The notes beneath the pieces were generated by a model. It made no database searches. It was not told the origin of the DNA and was given only the letters and a program-made list of their open reading frames with translations. A stretch of DNA of 64,000 nt from Branchinecta lynchi. Its lineage: Eukaryota > Arthropoda > Branchiopoda > Anostraca > Branchinectidae. Below are positions 43,563 through 54,599 of the stretch, in pieces. Position 1 is the stretch's first letter, and the number at the start of each line of letters is the position of its first letter. Location of the stretch: positions 12,240,938-12,304,937 of the forward strand of contig JAKZAP010000014.1 of the NCBI GenBank assembly GCA_023053575.1, in the 5' to 3' direction. Position numbers and translations under genes: made by a program.

Positions 43563-45262
43563 GAGAGCAACACTTTGGTTTTGTTTCTGTGCTGTAAGTT
43601 AAATGCTGAAGCTGTCAACTAATCGAAGCTTTTAAGACGATATGTTCTAAAAAGAATCACCACATGTTCAAAAGCTATTGTTCAGCATTTTAAAAACAAC
43701 AACAAAGAATATCCTAAACTGACTTTGCAGTCAGTTGAACTTTATCCTTTATAATCGTAGACATCGTGACGGATGAAAACTTGGAACAATATCTTATATA
43801 ATCTAGTTGGTATTATAAAGCTATCTGTAACTTTTCAGCATTAAAATACCATAGTTGAAACTATTATTTATTACGAAACTACCTCATTGTTTTACATTAT
43901 CGTTTGTACCTGTTGCGTAAACGGTTAATCCTAGGTTACAGCGATAGACCATCGATACAGACTTTCTTACCGTCAGATTAATAGAAATCGAATTCAATGT
44001 GCACGAATTTGCAAGAGTTCTAGCCCCTCGTGAACCGATTCTTACTTACAAGTCCCTCTCCCGTGATAGACATCAAGTTCACCAGATAAAAATAATGGGT
44101 ACACTAGCTAGCAAAAGTTGCAAACCCCTCATCCCTGAAGATGATTGTAGCCTAACAGCCGATTATTAATTAAAAGTCCCTTGCATGTCTTACAATTGGG
44201 AACCAAACTGTTCTTACCATCGAATACACCAGAAACAAATAACAGGTACACCAACTAGCAAAAGTTGCAAACCCCTCATTGCCGAAGATGATTATCAGCT
44301 AAAACTCGAATGTTCCTTACAAGTCCCCTACATGTCTCACAACTGGTATCGCCTATTTTTGGTTTCAGTGTGCACCTTACTACTGAAGTTGTCAACCCTT
44401 TGAATTTTTCAAACTCGTGTATCTCATGAAGGAATTTTTGTACCAAAAAACTGACGAGATATACTTTGATCAGCTCATTAAGGGCTATCGATTGCCGTCG
44501 AGAAAAAATCCTACCCGTCTTAGTACAAAAGTTGGTTTTTTTGCTATAGGCCAACTTTTTAACGTCACCACTTAGAAAGGAGCAAAGGATAAGCCCTAGT
44601 TTCTTTAGCAATGAGAGAACTTTTAAAGTTGGGCACATCTGATACCATTTCTCTACCGCAAACCCAAGTGCAAAAAAAAACGAATGATAAACTCAGCTGA
44701 AATCGCGAACAGACGTGGACAAAAACAATAGATGGCAGCACTTTTGGACCCGTGGGAAAAAGCCACTTTTTTTGTTTCTGTAGATTTTTCTATTTCTCAC
44801 TCAAAGCAGATACATTGGCTGTGGGGCCGGGTAACTGCCGCATATATTTAACACTTACAGATTTTAGTCAATCTTCAATTTGAACTGGTGCCTGCCTTCT
44901 TGCGTGCTAGAACGGAGCTTTCCACTCGAAAGCAGAAACATGGTTTGATGAAACGAAAGGTTCGCTACACAACTTCAGATAGTCCTCTCTGACATGGGCT
45001 ATATAACTCCACTTCACTTCGCACACCGTAGGCTATGGCTCGAGGACAAGCAAAAACCATCCTTATTGGCCCCAGGCAAGAGTTCTACGGAGCTTTCCAA
45101 AATGTAATGTCATATTCATCATTCCGGTCAAAGGTCCACACTTTACGTAAAAACCGCACAGGTACCCTTACCAGTTACCAGGAATAAATGAAATCGGCGG
45201 CATAGGAAAAAAGTAGAAAAAAAAAACAAAAAAAACGAGGACAAAACCAAAGTGTTGCTCTC
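43563..45262. mobile_element. Putative DNA transposon, perfect 22-bp TIRs
   Basis: GAGAGCAACACTTTGGTTTT at 43563 is repeated inverted at 45262, perfect over 22 bp. The pair encloses 1700 bp. A partial extra copy of the left end lies just outside (43533-43552). No clear target duplication and no transposase recognised; the 120-codon minus frame at 44276-44638 has no motif. Tandem repeats lie inside (44030-44350). Confidence 0.55.
44030..44350. repeat. Degenerate tandem duplication, about 146 bp
   Basis: ACTAGCTAGCAAAAGTTGCA (44103) and CAACTAGCAAAAGTTGCAAA (44250), each followed by CCCCTCAT..GAAGATGATT and AAGTCCC..CATGTCT. Weaker traces lie at 44030-44090. Confidence 0.75.
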
Positions 45263-45266
45263 CCAG

Positions 45267-45420
45267 CACAATGAATGAATGAATGAATGAATTTATTACA
45301 TGCAGCCTTGTAATAAGGCATTTGCACAATACATTAGTCAACGAAGAAAGGTCAGAATTACATGGCTAAGAACAGTTAAAGTTGAAAATGAAAATAGCTT
45401 TGAATGTGTCCATACGTTTA
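45267..45420 (-). repeat. Retroposon 3' end with (ATTC)n tail
   Basis: Plus-strand AATGAATGAATGAATGAAT followed by TTATTACATGCAGCCTTG; on minus this is TAATAAATTCATTCATTC. The body beyond 45330 is unassigned. Confidence 0.55.
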
Positions 45421-45423
45421 ATG

Positions 45424-46384
45424 TCAGTGTGTGAATGTTTATTCTTCTAAAATTACCTCTACGCCTTGCCTACTAACGACATTTTTATAAACCTGTTCTT
45501 CTCACGCCCATGCGCGGAAGTTGCAATAAAGCCTTTCATTGTTCAGTTGGTTTAGCTGGAAATAATAAATTCATATTTTGAAAATGACAAAAAAATCATT
45601 GAATTACCCCTTAATGTCAAACCGAAGTGGACGAATGTACCTGATTCCGAGAAAACGTGGCGACTCGTTGCATGGAGCTGTGAAAGGTCAGTCCATGGAA
45701 TAAGCCAGCGAGGAACTGAGGAAGCCCAACGGCTGCAGTTCCAGTTCGTTTTCGTTTGAGGGTGTTCGTTACTGAGGAACGCAGTGGTAAATCCTGATCT
45801 ATGGACCTAGAGCAAAATAACACAAGGGAGTAGCGTCAAAACCCATGTTTTCCTTGATCGCAGACGGGCCATACTCATAGCGCCGCACACTGCTTTTGCG
45901 GCATTTAAAGCGAGACAAACTTTGCGGATTGTGGACAGATCAAGGAAACAGGGGGGGGGGGGTATCTTTTTTTTGCAGTGTTCAGAATATGAAATTATTG
46001 AAGCCAGCGCTGGTGCACGACCGATTGAGTTTCAGTAGGGACGTTCAATATCGTTGATGGTGCTAGTGTTGATGCTATTCGAGTTTGTGACCTTTTTTTT
46101 AAGTCTTGGCGTTACTCCCTAATGTTATATTTGCTCTGATTGCAGCACGGGAGAAAGAGTGATTACAAGGGTTTTGTTTCCCTTTCTGGAACATAAAAAG
46201 GTGCTAGTCGTTGATTTATCCATCCAACGCAGAAGGTACGCATAGTGACGCATAATAAAATAAAATAATACTGATAAATGCTTTCATGCCGCTTATTTAA
46301 AAAATCATTTAAACAAAAGTTTGGTACCAGAAATCTAACCTCTAATCTCTCAACAGAATTTTGAGACCGGAAGCCTGTCGTCCA
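45424..46384. other. Intronic, unassigned
   Basis: Contains a G tract at 45951-45962 followed by an 8-T run. No exon or element boundary recognised. Confidence 0.3.
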
Positions 46385-46600
46385 GATCAATGCTGACGTA
46401 TGTCACCTTTTGTGTGATTGTACAGAGTTACAGGGACTCAGCGAGGAGATTTTTGGGGTGGGGGGAATGGATAAGAAACTAATTATTAAAATGATGGGAA
46501 GCAAATATTTTAAAGATGTAAGTATTGTTGGGAAGTTCCTCAAGTTAGATTTAAAACATCGGAAAGATTTCTTTTGGCGGAGAAGTGGTGTTTAAAGTGT
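46385..46600 (+). pseudogene. Non-LTR retrotransposon C-terminal zinc-knuckle fragment
   Basis: The frame VCHLLCDCTELQGLSEEIFG followed by VSIVGKFLKLDLKHRK is homologous to the 3659-3940 C-terminus. It ends in a stop at 46593-46595. No obvious tail remains. The reverse-transcriptase part is absent. Confidence 0.7.
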
Positions 46601-46950
46601 AAATGAAATATTGAGAGTACGTTAAAACTGTTAATATTGTGTATGTGTATGTAAGGTTGTACCGCTTTGTTGCATGATGACGTGATGGCTTTAACGTGCT
46701 AATATCATATAAAAATATAACTTTTTTGAAGTCGTTGATTTTCACAGCTTTCCCGTCCTTAATTTTTTATCTGGGGTCCATCCCTTAGTCACGACGAGCT
46801 GTCTGAAAGAATCAGTGTCCTCTTTAAAAAAAAAAAACTGTTTTCCAGTCATGAGAGCTGTTTCCTTTCTTCGTCGTTTCATTTGTATGATATGGTTGTC
46901 GCGTCTGAAGCGAAAGGGTTACAAGCAGGGATTTTTTGTCTCTAAGAGAT

Positions 46951-47312
46951 GTGATTTTTTGGGATCCCAACTCGTAAGTGGAGGGATACCTATGACATCG
47001 CAAAAGTTATCCGTCTGTCCGTCTGTCTGTTTGTCTGTGAGCACGATAACTCTCGAATGGAATGAGATATTTTGATGAAACTTGGTGTGAGGATTCTTTG
47101 GGTCAAGGGTAAGGTCAAATTTTTAGATGGGCTCTGTAGCCCTACATATAGTGGTGGGGGAGGGGGTTTCATTTAAGAGGAAAAACAAATTATCTTTTAA
47201 AAGCTATCGAGATAGTTGATTTAGGGTAAGGAGACATGCTGAATCCGAATATGAAAGTTATTTTCTTGCCGGATAAGTAGTTCACCCCGATCCGGCGAAA
47301 ACCGGACACAAA
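46951..47312 (+). repeat. Family B, 5' part (copy B6)
   Basis: It begins TTTTTTGGGATCCCAACTCG with CCGTCTGTCCGTCTGTCTG at 47011, then GATGAAACTTGGTGTGAGG and one monomer. It lacks the 3' half. The 47 kb region therefore holds the 5' part whose 3' counterpart is elsewhere. Confidence 0.75.
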
Positions 47313-47369
47313 ATTTGTCGACCAATTTTCGGCTATAGCCAGTCTTCAACCGATCCCTGACTTTTTATT

Positions 47370-48139
47370 AGGCTATTGATACCCACAGTTTGGAATATTC
47401 TATGCCAAACGCCTGGCACCGCAACGCAACAGATTCTTTATGATATGGGTGAAATTATTTTTTAGTGAGTTAGGACAGGGTTAAACACTGTCCAAATGGT
47501 GTTATAAGGTGTATTACGAAGTATAAGGCTTATGACAGATTCCTCCTTTCCTCGGGGCGCGCTGTAATGAGGGGAAAAAGGAGAATAGAGCCAGGCTCTA
47601 TTTTCCCTTATGCAGGGCCAATCAGATCGCTTGGTTGGTTCCGACAGCAGGCCAAGGAGAACAGTAGCGTCGTCAGGGTTGCCACGGGAAGCACTAAAGT
47701 TCTACTTTGTTGGAAGCTGAAGAAACAACTTTTCTTCAAAAGAACACGTTTTGTTCTGTTGCGACTGCTTATTGTTAGTTCCTGTCCATCCGTTAATTTA
47801 ATAGCTTTTTACAATATAAAGGGCGTCAAATTGTATTCGTTTACTTAAGAACACTTTTTCTGATATTTAGAAGCTCGAAAAATTGTATCAGCGTGGCAAC
47901 GACGAGCGCTGTATCGATAAGAACTATTGAGTTCCTACTGAACAGGCGTGTATATTAAGACGTAAACATCGCGTACAGTGCAGTTCAGCTTATTACGCCT
48001 ATTTGGACAATGCTTTAGGGTAGCCAGCATTTGAAATAGGTTAACGGGTGTTTGACACTGTTCCAAACTGTAGGCTACACCTAACACCACCCAGCTTTTG
48101 GCATAGCCTGTCCTATAATTCAGGGGTTTGTGTAGACTG
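47370..48139. mobile_element. Decayed relative of the 12808/27742 hAT MITE
   Basis: The ends TATTGATACCCACAGTTTGG..TATGCCAAACG and CAGCTTTTGGCATAGCC..CAGGGGTTTGTGTAGACTGG are divergent TIRs of the CAGTC(T)ACCACAAA family, with a longer interior. The flanking frame at 47567-47848 is not recognised. Confidence 0.45.
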
Positions 48140-48239
48140 GGATAATCTTGAGGATCTAAGAAAGCGAATGTAGGATTTACTTTAAAAAAAACTAGAACCT
48201 GTAAGCCCTGAGGCAAACCTGTAAGTGTAACCTGTAAGT

Positions 48240-48398
48240 TTTTTACCTTAAGTCTATATGATTTCCCTTAAGTCTATATGAATAAAGAATAAGCCCCGCC
48301 CATTGCCAAGCCTTATGTTTGGCCTTATGGTGGGGCCATAATCAGTTAATGGTGTTTTTTATTTTTATGAATAAACTGAACTGAACTGAACTGAACTG
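48240..48398 (+). repeat. Retroposon 3' end with (CTGAA)n tail
   Basis: TTGGCCTTATGGTGGGGCC precedes TATGAATAAACTGAACTGAACT(GAACT)n. Similar in layout to the 5622 tail on the other strand. Confidence 0.6.
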
Positions 48399-48399
48399 A

Positions 48400-49619
48400 C
48401 TAATTACCCTCAAAACAAAACAGCAACAACAACAAAAACTTCCACAACAATAAAGGAAAAAAGAAAGAAGGGAATAAAGGAAGTTGACTTACCGGGTCTG
48501 GGACGCCCGACCAAAAACGACAAGTACCAACCCCAAAAATGGCTAAAGCAATCATACACAAATCATCGGGGTTCCGATCTGAAAAACAACAAGTGCAATG
48601 TTCTTCAAGCAAAAGTAATTAAAATCAATACCAGATAATTTTTTGTGTTTTACTGGTAAGTTGGCCAAAAAAGCATCAGTTAAAGCTCAAACGAATTGCT
48701 CATCAGCACCAAGTGGGCCACAGGGTCCCGAAGAATCCAGGAAATTCCGTTCTGAAAGATTTGCACTTGCTCCCGTATCTACAACACAACGAAAATTTGT
48801 TACTGGTCATAGCGGAAGTCCGTTATAAATATCAAGGTAGTAGCAGCCAAGTTAATCAATCAGTCAAGTTTATTATCCAAATAGCTTACAGCTAGAAGTG
48901 GAATACAGTATTTACGATTTACACAGACCCGAAACAAATGAACTAATACACTTATAAGATATGACCAGAAAAAAAATGATGGGATGGAACTACGTAAAAA
49001 TTGGGCAGAAAAATAAGCAGGATATGGAGAAAATTGATTGCCAGGATCCTCTCTGACCGAAAAGTCGACCGAAAAGTCGAAAAACTAAATCTACCGTCTG
49101 ACACGGGTGACACAAAAACAGCGCTGTTTCACTTTGTTTTCGTGACACTTTGTGTGGCCAGTTTGCGACACAAACTTTTGTACTTTTCACTTTAAAGCTC
49201 TTCCACATCTTCTCTGTCCGGAAATCCAGGTTTTCCTGTCTTCGCAGTTTTGTTCAAAGTTTCCCGAGAGAATTTCCAAGTTCGGCGCAAAGGTCTTTGG
49301 AAAACAACACACGCTAATATCAGTCCCAGCGATATCTTTTATTTTATTTGTTATTATGAATTTGCTAAAAAAAAACAAAAGTCGAAGCTTAAATGAATTA
49401 GTCATCAAGCTATTACAAATAGTTGGGTGGAGTTTCCGGGGTTCCCCGGGACTATGTGTCCCAGTTGGGACTGACGAGTACTTCGAAAGAACAATTGCGT
49501 TATAACAGAGTTCCCGCCCTTCGACGTTTTTCGTGGGGAATCCCGATGAAAATTTTTCGAGAATTATTCGAATGGAGTTGCATGAAAAAGTAGCATGCAG
49601 TAATAACTGTCGCCACTGC
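48400..49619. other. Intronic, unassigned, with unrecognised frames
   Basis: A 61-codon plus frame at 48643-48828 (SSAPSGPQGPEESRKFRSERF) looks protein-like but matches nothing known and has no clear acceptor. A retroposon tail on minus lies at 48851-48873 (TCAGTCAAGTTTATTATCC). ACCGAAAAGTCG is doubled at 49056-49079. Confidence 0.3.
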
Positions 49620-49627
49620 ATGCTATT

Positions 49628-49933
49628 CAGTGCCGTCTTTGCCCTTAGGCCAGTTAGGCCGGTGCTGGGAGGCCAAGGAAAAGAGAGGCCAAGCGGCCGG
49701 TGTAAATTGCTGAGAAATGAGGCTATGGTTGCTAGCCGTATTGCCTTGTTCCTTACGATCCAGGTTACGCACCCTCGTCATTTAGTTACCGAATTTTTTT
49801 CAGATTTGACCATAGTGTGACTCGACCAAGAACAGTCTGTGCTAATGGGTTGACGTTTTACGTATTGACTCTCGAAAAGGGGCCACAAATCCATGGATCG
49901 CCTAGGGTTCACCAAAAGTAAAAGACGGCACTG
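49628..49933. mobile_element. hAT MITE (CAGTGCCGTC), 306 bp
   Basis: It starts CAGTGCCGTCTTTGCC and ends AAAAGACGGCACTG. Flanks ATGCTATT (49620-49627) and ATGCTACT (49934-49941) match in 7 of 8. Internal GGCC-rich start. The open frame at 49533-49820 crosses its border and is not a gene. Confidence 0.85.
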
Positions 49934-50147
49934 ATGCTACTAGTAGCTAATTGGATGATACTACAGCAAGATTGGATGCTATCGGATACTACTACTTACG
50001 ATTAACCCGATCGGAGGCATGTTAAATCAAACTATCCCATATTACTACATATCAATACATGCAACTTTTTCATACAACTATCATACAACTACACAGTCAA
50101 GGAATTTTTCGTCGGGATATGATCCCTTTCCTTCTAGAACACGGTGT

Positions 50148-51777
50148 ATGGCACTTGCCCATCGGCCAAGTGCCATATAGCGATCGTAATTTCTGTCCGT
50201 CCGTCGGTCTGTCGGTCGGTCCGGGTTTCGCTAGTTCGGGCACTTCCACATAAGCTAGGACGATGAAACTTGGCAGGCGTATAAGGGACCCCAAATGATT
50301 AAGTCGGAAGTAGTCACTTCCCCGATCCGAGCATTGCTGGGGGAGTGGAGGTAGGGGGAATCCGGTTTCTTAAGTTTCTTATAATTTGGGACGGGTGATT
50401 GGATAGCAATGAAATTTGATATATGGAGAGATCTCGTGCCTCAGACGACCCACCTAAAATCCGGACCGGATCTGGTGACTTTGGGGGGAGCTGGAAGGGG
50501 GGCCGGAATATCGGGAAACGCTTAGAGTCGAGGGATGGGGATGAAACTTGGTAGGAGAACCAGCACAAGTCCTAGATACATCGTTGACATAACCGGACCG
50601 GATTCCGGCACTGTGGGGGGAGTTGGGGGGGGGGGGGGCGGAATTCGGTGATCATGCGAGCTCGGTACAAGGACGATGAAATTTGGTAGGCATATCAGGG
50701 ACCCGACCAAACTGCCTTAAGAATAGTCGTTTCTCCAATCCGGCTGTCGTAAGGGGAGCGGAGGATGGGGAATCCGGAAGTTCGTAGCATGCATAACTTT
50801 GGAACGGGTAATCGAACGTTCATGAAGCTTGGCAAGTTTCAGGAACAAGTCCCTCAAAGGTTCCTTTTCAAAACCGGACCGGATACGATAACTGGAGGGG
50901 GGGGGGGTCTGAAAGAGGGCACCGAAAATCTTCTGAAAGGCTCAGATTCGAGCGCACAGTATGGAATTTGGTGAGAAGAACAAGCTTAAACCCTAGATAC
51001 AATACTAACAAAACAGGACTGAATCATTTCACAGTGGGGGGTTTGGAGGGGGTTCACAGGAATTCCGGTGGTCTCGAGTTAGGATACTTCCAGATGTGCT
51101 AGGACCATGAAACTTTGCAGGCATTTTAGGGATTTTACCATATTGACTTGAAAATAGTCCCTTCCCCGATCCGACCATCTTGGGGGGAGTAGGGGGTTGG
51201 GGAATCAGGAATCTAGCGACGCTCAAAACTTTTGAACGGGTGATCGGACGTGCATGAAACTTGGTAAGTACTGAGAATAAGTGTCTCTGGACCGCTGATG
51301 ACTGGGGGGGGGGGGGAGCTGGAGGGGGCACGGCGCGGAAACCTCATGAATAGCTTAAAGTAAACCTAAATACATTCCTGAAAAACAGGACCGGATCGTG
51401 TCACGGGGAAGTTGTAGCGGGTTTCCCGGAATTCCGGTCCTCTCGAGCTAAGGAGCTTCCAGATGTGCTAGGACCAGGAAACTTGGCAGGCCTATTAGGG
51501 ACTCTAGCATATTGACTTCAAAATAGTCCTTCCCCGATCTGGCCATCGTGGGGGGAGTAGAGGGATGGGGAATCCGGAATCTGGTTATACTCATAACTTA
51601 GGAACGAGCGATCGGACGTGCATGAAACTTGACAAGTGTCAAGAACGAGTGTTACAAATGTTCAGTTTAAAGTCCGAAGTGGGTCTGATCACCTGGGGGA
51701 GGTGTAGCTGGAGGGGGACAAACTGACAAACATGCTAACGGTTCTGACAAGTGCCATATGAGCTTTCAGCTCTTGTT
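50148..51777 (+). repeat. Family A copy, full length
   Basis: It begins TATGGCACTTGCCCATCGGCCAAGTGCC with (GTCGGTCT)n and AGCTAGGACGATGAAACTTGG. Modules to 51770 have G tracts at 50627, 50896 and 51304. It ends GACAAGTGCCATATGAGCTTTCAGCTCTTGT. Frames on the minus strand are proline-rich by-products. Confidence 0.85.
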
Positions 51778-52280
51778 CTCTACTCATTGTGAAGGTACGT
51801 AAATGTCAGAGCAGCTGCAGCGAAGTCGAGAAGCTGAATCTACCATCTGATAAGAGGGAGAGGCTGTTTTCGTGCAGCAGCTCAATGTAGCTTCTCGCTC
51901 CCGGCCCTCTATCTGTACAAGGCTAGGCGTTACAAGCTGATAGGATTGGTCAAATTGGGATTGGGATTGGTCTTACGCTTGCTTCTGCTCTTGTTTCGAA
52001 CTTGAAGAAATAGAGGAGACATGTTTGGAATTTTCGAATACTACGGTTTAAAAAAAAAGTACAGACAAGTCTAGTGCACAACTTTAATATAGTTTATCTA
52101 ACTAACTGCCCCGTCCCCCTCTAATAAAATATGTTGGTATACCTGACAGTGTTTCCCCGAACTCTTTTCCTTTTCATCTAACTTGAAAACGGTTGCTTGC
52201 CTTTCGACATTGAGGCTTTTATGGTTCCCGTTTTGAATATTCCAAACCTTCGTGTGCTGAGATCGACTGTTTTCTTCTAG
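51778..52280 (+). other. unc-13 intron end
   Basis: Unique-looking sequence with no repeat recognised. It ends in the acceptor GACTGTTTTCTTCTAG. Confidence 0.5.
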
Positions 52281-52398
52281 CGAAACCAGCAGTCTGGAAG
52301 GAGGGCTCCTCGTGGAAGTTTGGACTAAAGGACTGATATGGGACAAAGTACTGGGGTACTACTGGATGCCCTTGCAGCACATTCCCTTCACGAACGAA
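52281..52398 (+). CDS. unc-13: unc-13 exon (C2A domain, C-terminal half)
   Basis: 118 nt between acceptor TTTTCTTCTAG and donor GTAAGG. With TT from the 40722 exon it reads (F)ETSSLEGGLLVEVWTKGLIW then DKVLGYYWMPLQHIPFTNE. Human UNC13A has [21 protein letters not shown] and WIPLRTIRQSNE, so the alignment is unambiguous. It is part of the C2A domain that docks on RIM at the presynaptic active zone. The exon ends in phase 0. Read-through past the donor stays open to about 52590 but loses similarity. Intact; under the arthropod assumption the gene is probably functional. Confidence 0.93.
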
Positions 52399-52787
52399 GT
52401 AAGGTTAACATTTTTAATAAAAACTGTAAGGCTATGTCTGCCTGAGGCAGTGGATATGTTTGCTTCGAGCAGAGAGTCACCGAGCTGTATTTTATGTTCG
52501 TCAAGAACAAAATCGCCTGATAGAACTTACAAGGTGGAATGTCGGCTTTTTGGAGCGATAAATCGAAACTGCATTGAGATGGTCTCAAGATAATGTAAAC
52601 GTGTAACGTCCCGCTTCCAATAATCGTTAAGAACTGTGACAGGGCCTCGCTCCGCTCGGACACTTAAAACATTTGTGTATCAATACAGAAGTATTCCTTC
52701 AGCACAAGCTGACTGCGAATCATATTTGGCAATGTAAAACGGATACGTCAGATACGTATAAATACATATAAATTGTATTTTCTTAAG

Positions 52788-52839
52788 AAAACTCGAAGCT
52801 CACTGGAGTACCGGTTTATGGCCCCCAGAACCCAACATG
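52788..52839 (+). CDS. Possible further unc-13 exon
   Basis: Between TTTTCTTAAG and GTAGGT the frame reads NSKLTGVPVYGPQNPT. After C2A, human UNC13A reads SQVIMADSEICGTKDPTF, so the G-x-x-(N/D)-P-T core and the S-x-(L/V) lead-in agree. Against it: a TAA lies in frame just before the acceptor, the phase does not join directly to 52398 (phase 0), and a short exon for the intervening G-x-G-x-W segment would be needed and was not found. Confidence 0.3.
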
Positions 52840-53489
52840 GTAGGTGATGTAGACAGACACAGAGAAGATCATGAATCAAGTAGGATTCTGCGAGTTTCCG
52901 GCTAGTATTACAATTCTATCGCAATCGTGACTGTATATCAAAGATAGATAATATTTACCCATGAAATCTAATTAAGGTGTAAAATAAGATGCTTAGGGAC
53001 CTGTTAAAGACCGGACATCTGCAAGACCCAGTTTCTTGATCGGGAAGTCATATAAATATTCATCTTTGGGATCCCACCGAACCTTTGGCCTTGCCCCTTA
53101 TACGGACCGCACTCTGCACTTGTGTTTGCTGTCCTATTAATTCTGGTTAATTTTTAAATTTACTGTAAGATGAAATGAACGGCTTTGTATGATTGGCTCA
53201 TGTAATCTGCGTCATGAGCAAGTGAGCCTTGTTTGGCAACTGAACCGGTTAATTTCATTTAAAACAAATCACAATCTATAATAAGTGAGTGCACTCCAGA
53301 ACAAGTTACCGAGTAAGATAAATATAATGGAAATCGCAGTTCTGCATAATCGCAAACAAACAACACAATAAAGAAGCCTCGACATGAACTGGGTTCATCG
53401 GGGATATAATGTATTTACAGTATATTTAAAGCCTTAGGGCCATATACAAACAACTAAATTAGTACTGTCAATCTGGCGTCAAATGTGAC
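52840..53489. repeat. Family B 3' end (copy B7) in unassigned sequence
   Basis: TTTGGGATCCCACCGAACCTTTGG at 53065-53088 is the family B 3' terminus; the preceding monomers are too decayed to number. The remainder is unassigned. Confidence 0.5.
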
Positions 53490-54170
53490 TTGACCGCAAA
53501 CAAATTGCTATTTTTACACCATCTTGTAGAAAAAACAACAACTGTGCAACATACCAAAAATTGAGAAACCTAGTGGGGTGTAAAATTCTTGTTTTTAGCG
53601 TTTTCTATTTTATTTATTTTTTTCAGATGGGATTTTTATTTTCTTCATGGGAAACATGTTTCTGATTTGGTTCTATGTGCTGAATTTGAATACCACATCT
53701 GATTTAAGATACGGTCATACCGAAAGTGTTTCACATTCATCACATTACAAGAAATTCGCGATTCTGTTAGAGCACAATCGTTTGACCGCATATGAATCGC
53801 AACAAAATGATTAAACGGTTTTCTAGAGACGAGGTAACTGTTTGATGTATCATGCTGAAAACCGATCTCATGGATAAGCTCGTGTTTCATGCCGTTTTCT
53901 ATTTTTTTTCACCTAGTATTTTCGATTTTCTAAAAGCATACCGTTTTCTTCGTAGGATACATGTTTCAGTTTAATTTTTCTTTGCTAAACTTGAATATCG
54001 TCTCAGATTCAATGTATGTTCAACCTAAAAGTGTTTCACACTCATCACCATATAAGACGTTTTTTGGAACTCGTATTATTTATCGAATGGATACTACCAT
54101 GTCAAGTAGAATTCTTCAAAATAATCCTGTTTGTAATTTTTAAATTGTAATTAAACTTGAATCAAAGGTA
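53490..54170. repeat. Degenerate direct repeats, plus a dispersed repeat
   Basis: GTTTTCTATTTTATTT..ACATGTTTCTGATTTGG..AAAGTGTTTCACATTCATCAC (53592-53750) recurs at 53890-54047. The lead part 53490-53640 is the reverse complement of 56585-56735 (CACCCCACTAGGTT). No coding potential recognised. Confidence 0.6.
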
Positions 54171-54599
54171 ACAGAATCACATCAGTCCGGTGCAATGAAA
54201 TTCCAAAGCCTTTGAGAATGAATATGGTTGACTGGACGTTTCTTCCACTATCACATCATCGAACGACGTCATCCTCAATGATACTTACCATTTTTGTTTT
54301 TCGTTTGTTGGTGAGACTGTTTTATCATCAATTTGAGATTCCCGCCGAAGCACTCAGTTTCCCGCGGAGCTTTCCACTAACTTCCTGGAATCACTATCCG
54401 GGAAAGCTGATTCAATTTCCAAGCAGACCGAAAACTATTGTAAAGAGATTCCGACTTTCCCGCTCGCGAATACCCTCTTTATATTTAGTCTCATTCGAGT
54501 CAAGAGTCTGGTCTTCACGCCTACAAATATTTACGATGGAGGGTCAAACCTAGAATCATAACCTTAGAAACCCTAGACGATAGGCAGGTTAGCAAAACC
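54171..54599 (+). other. Unassigned open frame
   Basis: A 113-codon plus frame at 54212-54553 is basic and serine-rich (SRPKTIVKRFRLSRSRIPSL), with no domain, no splice context and no repeat match seen. Function unknown; may be chance. Confidence 0.25.

Noticed and set aside
49533..49820. 95-codon plus frame
   Set aside because: It starts outside and ends inside the hAT MITE at 49628-49933; no motif.
52399..52593. Read-through of the 52281 exon as a C-terminal end
   Set aside because: Open to 52593, but similarity to UNC-13 stops exactly at the GTAAGG donor.
54332..54366. QFEIPAEAL reading as the RFELP motif of UNC-13 after C2A
   Set aside because: Only a few residues agree, the expected LLLD lead-in is absent and no acceptor with the right phase is seen.
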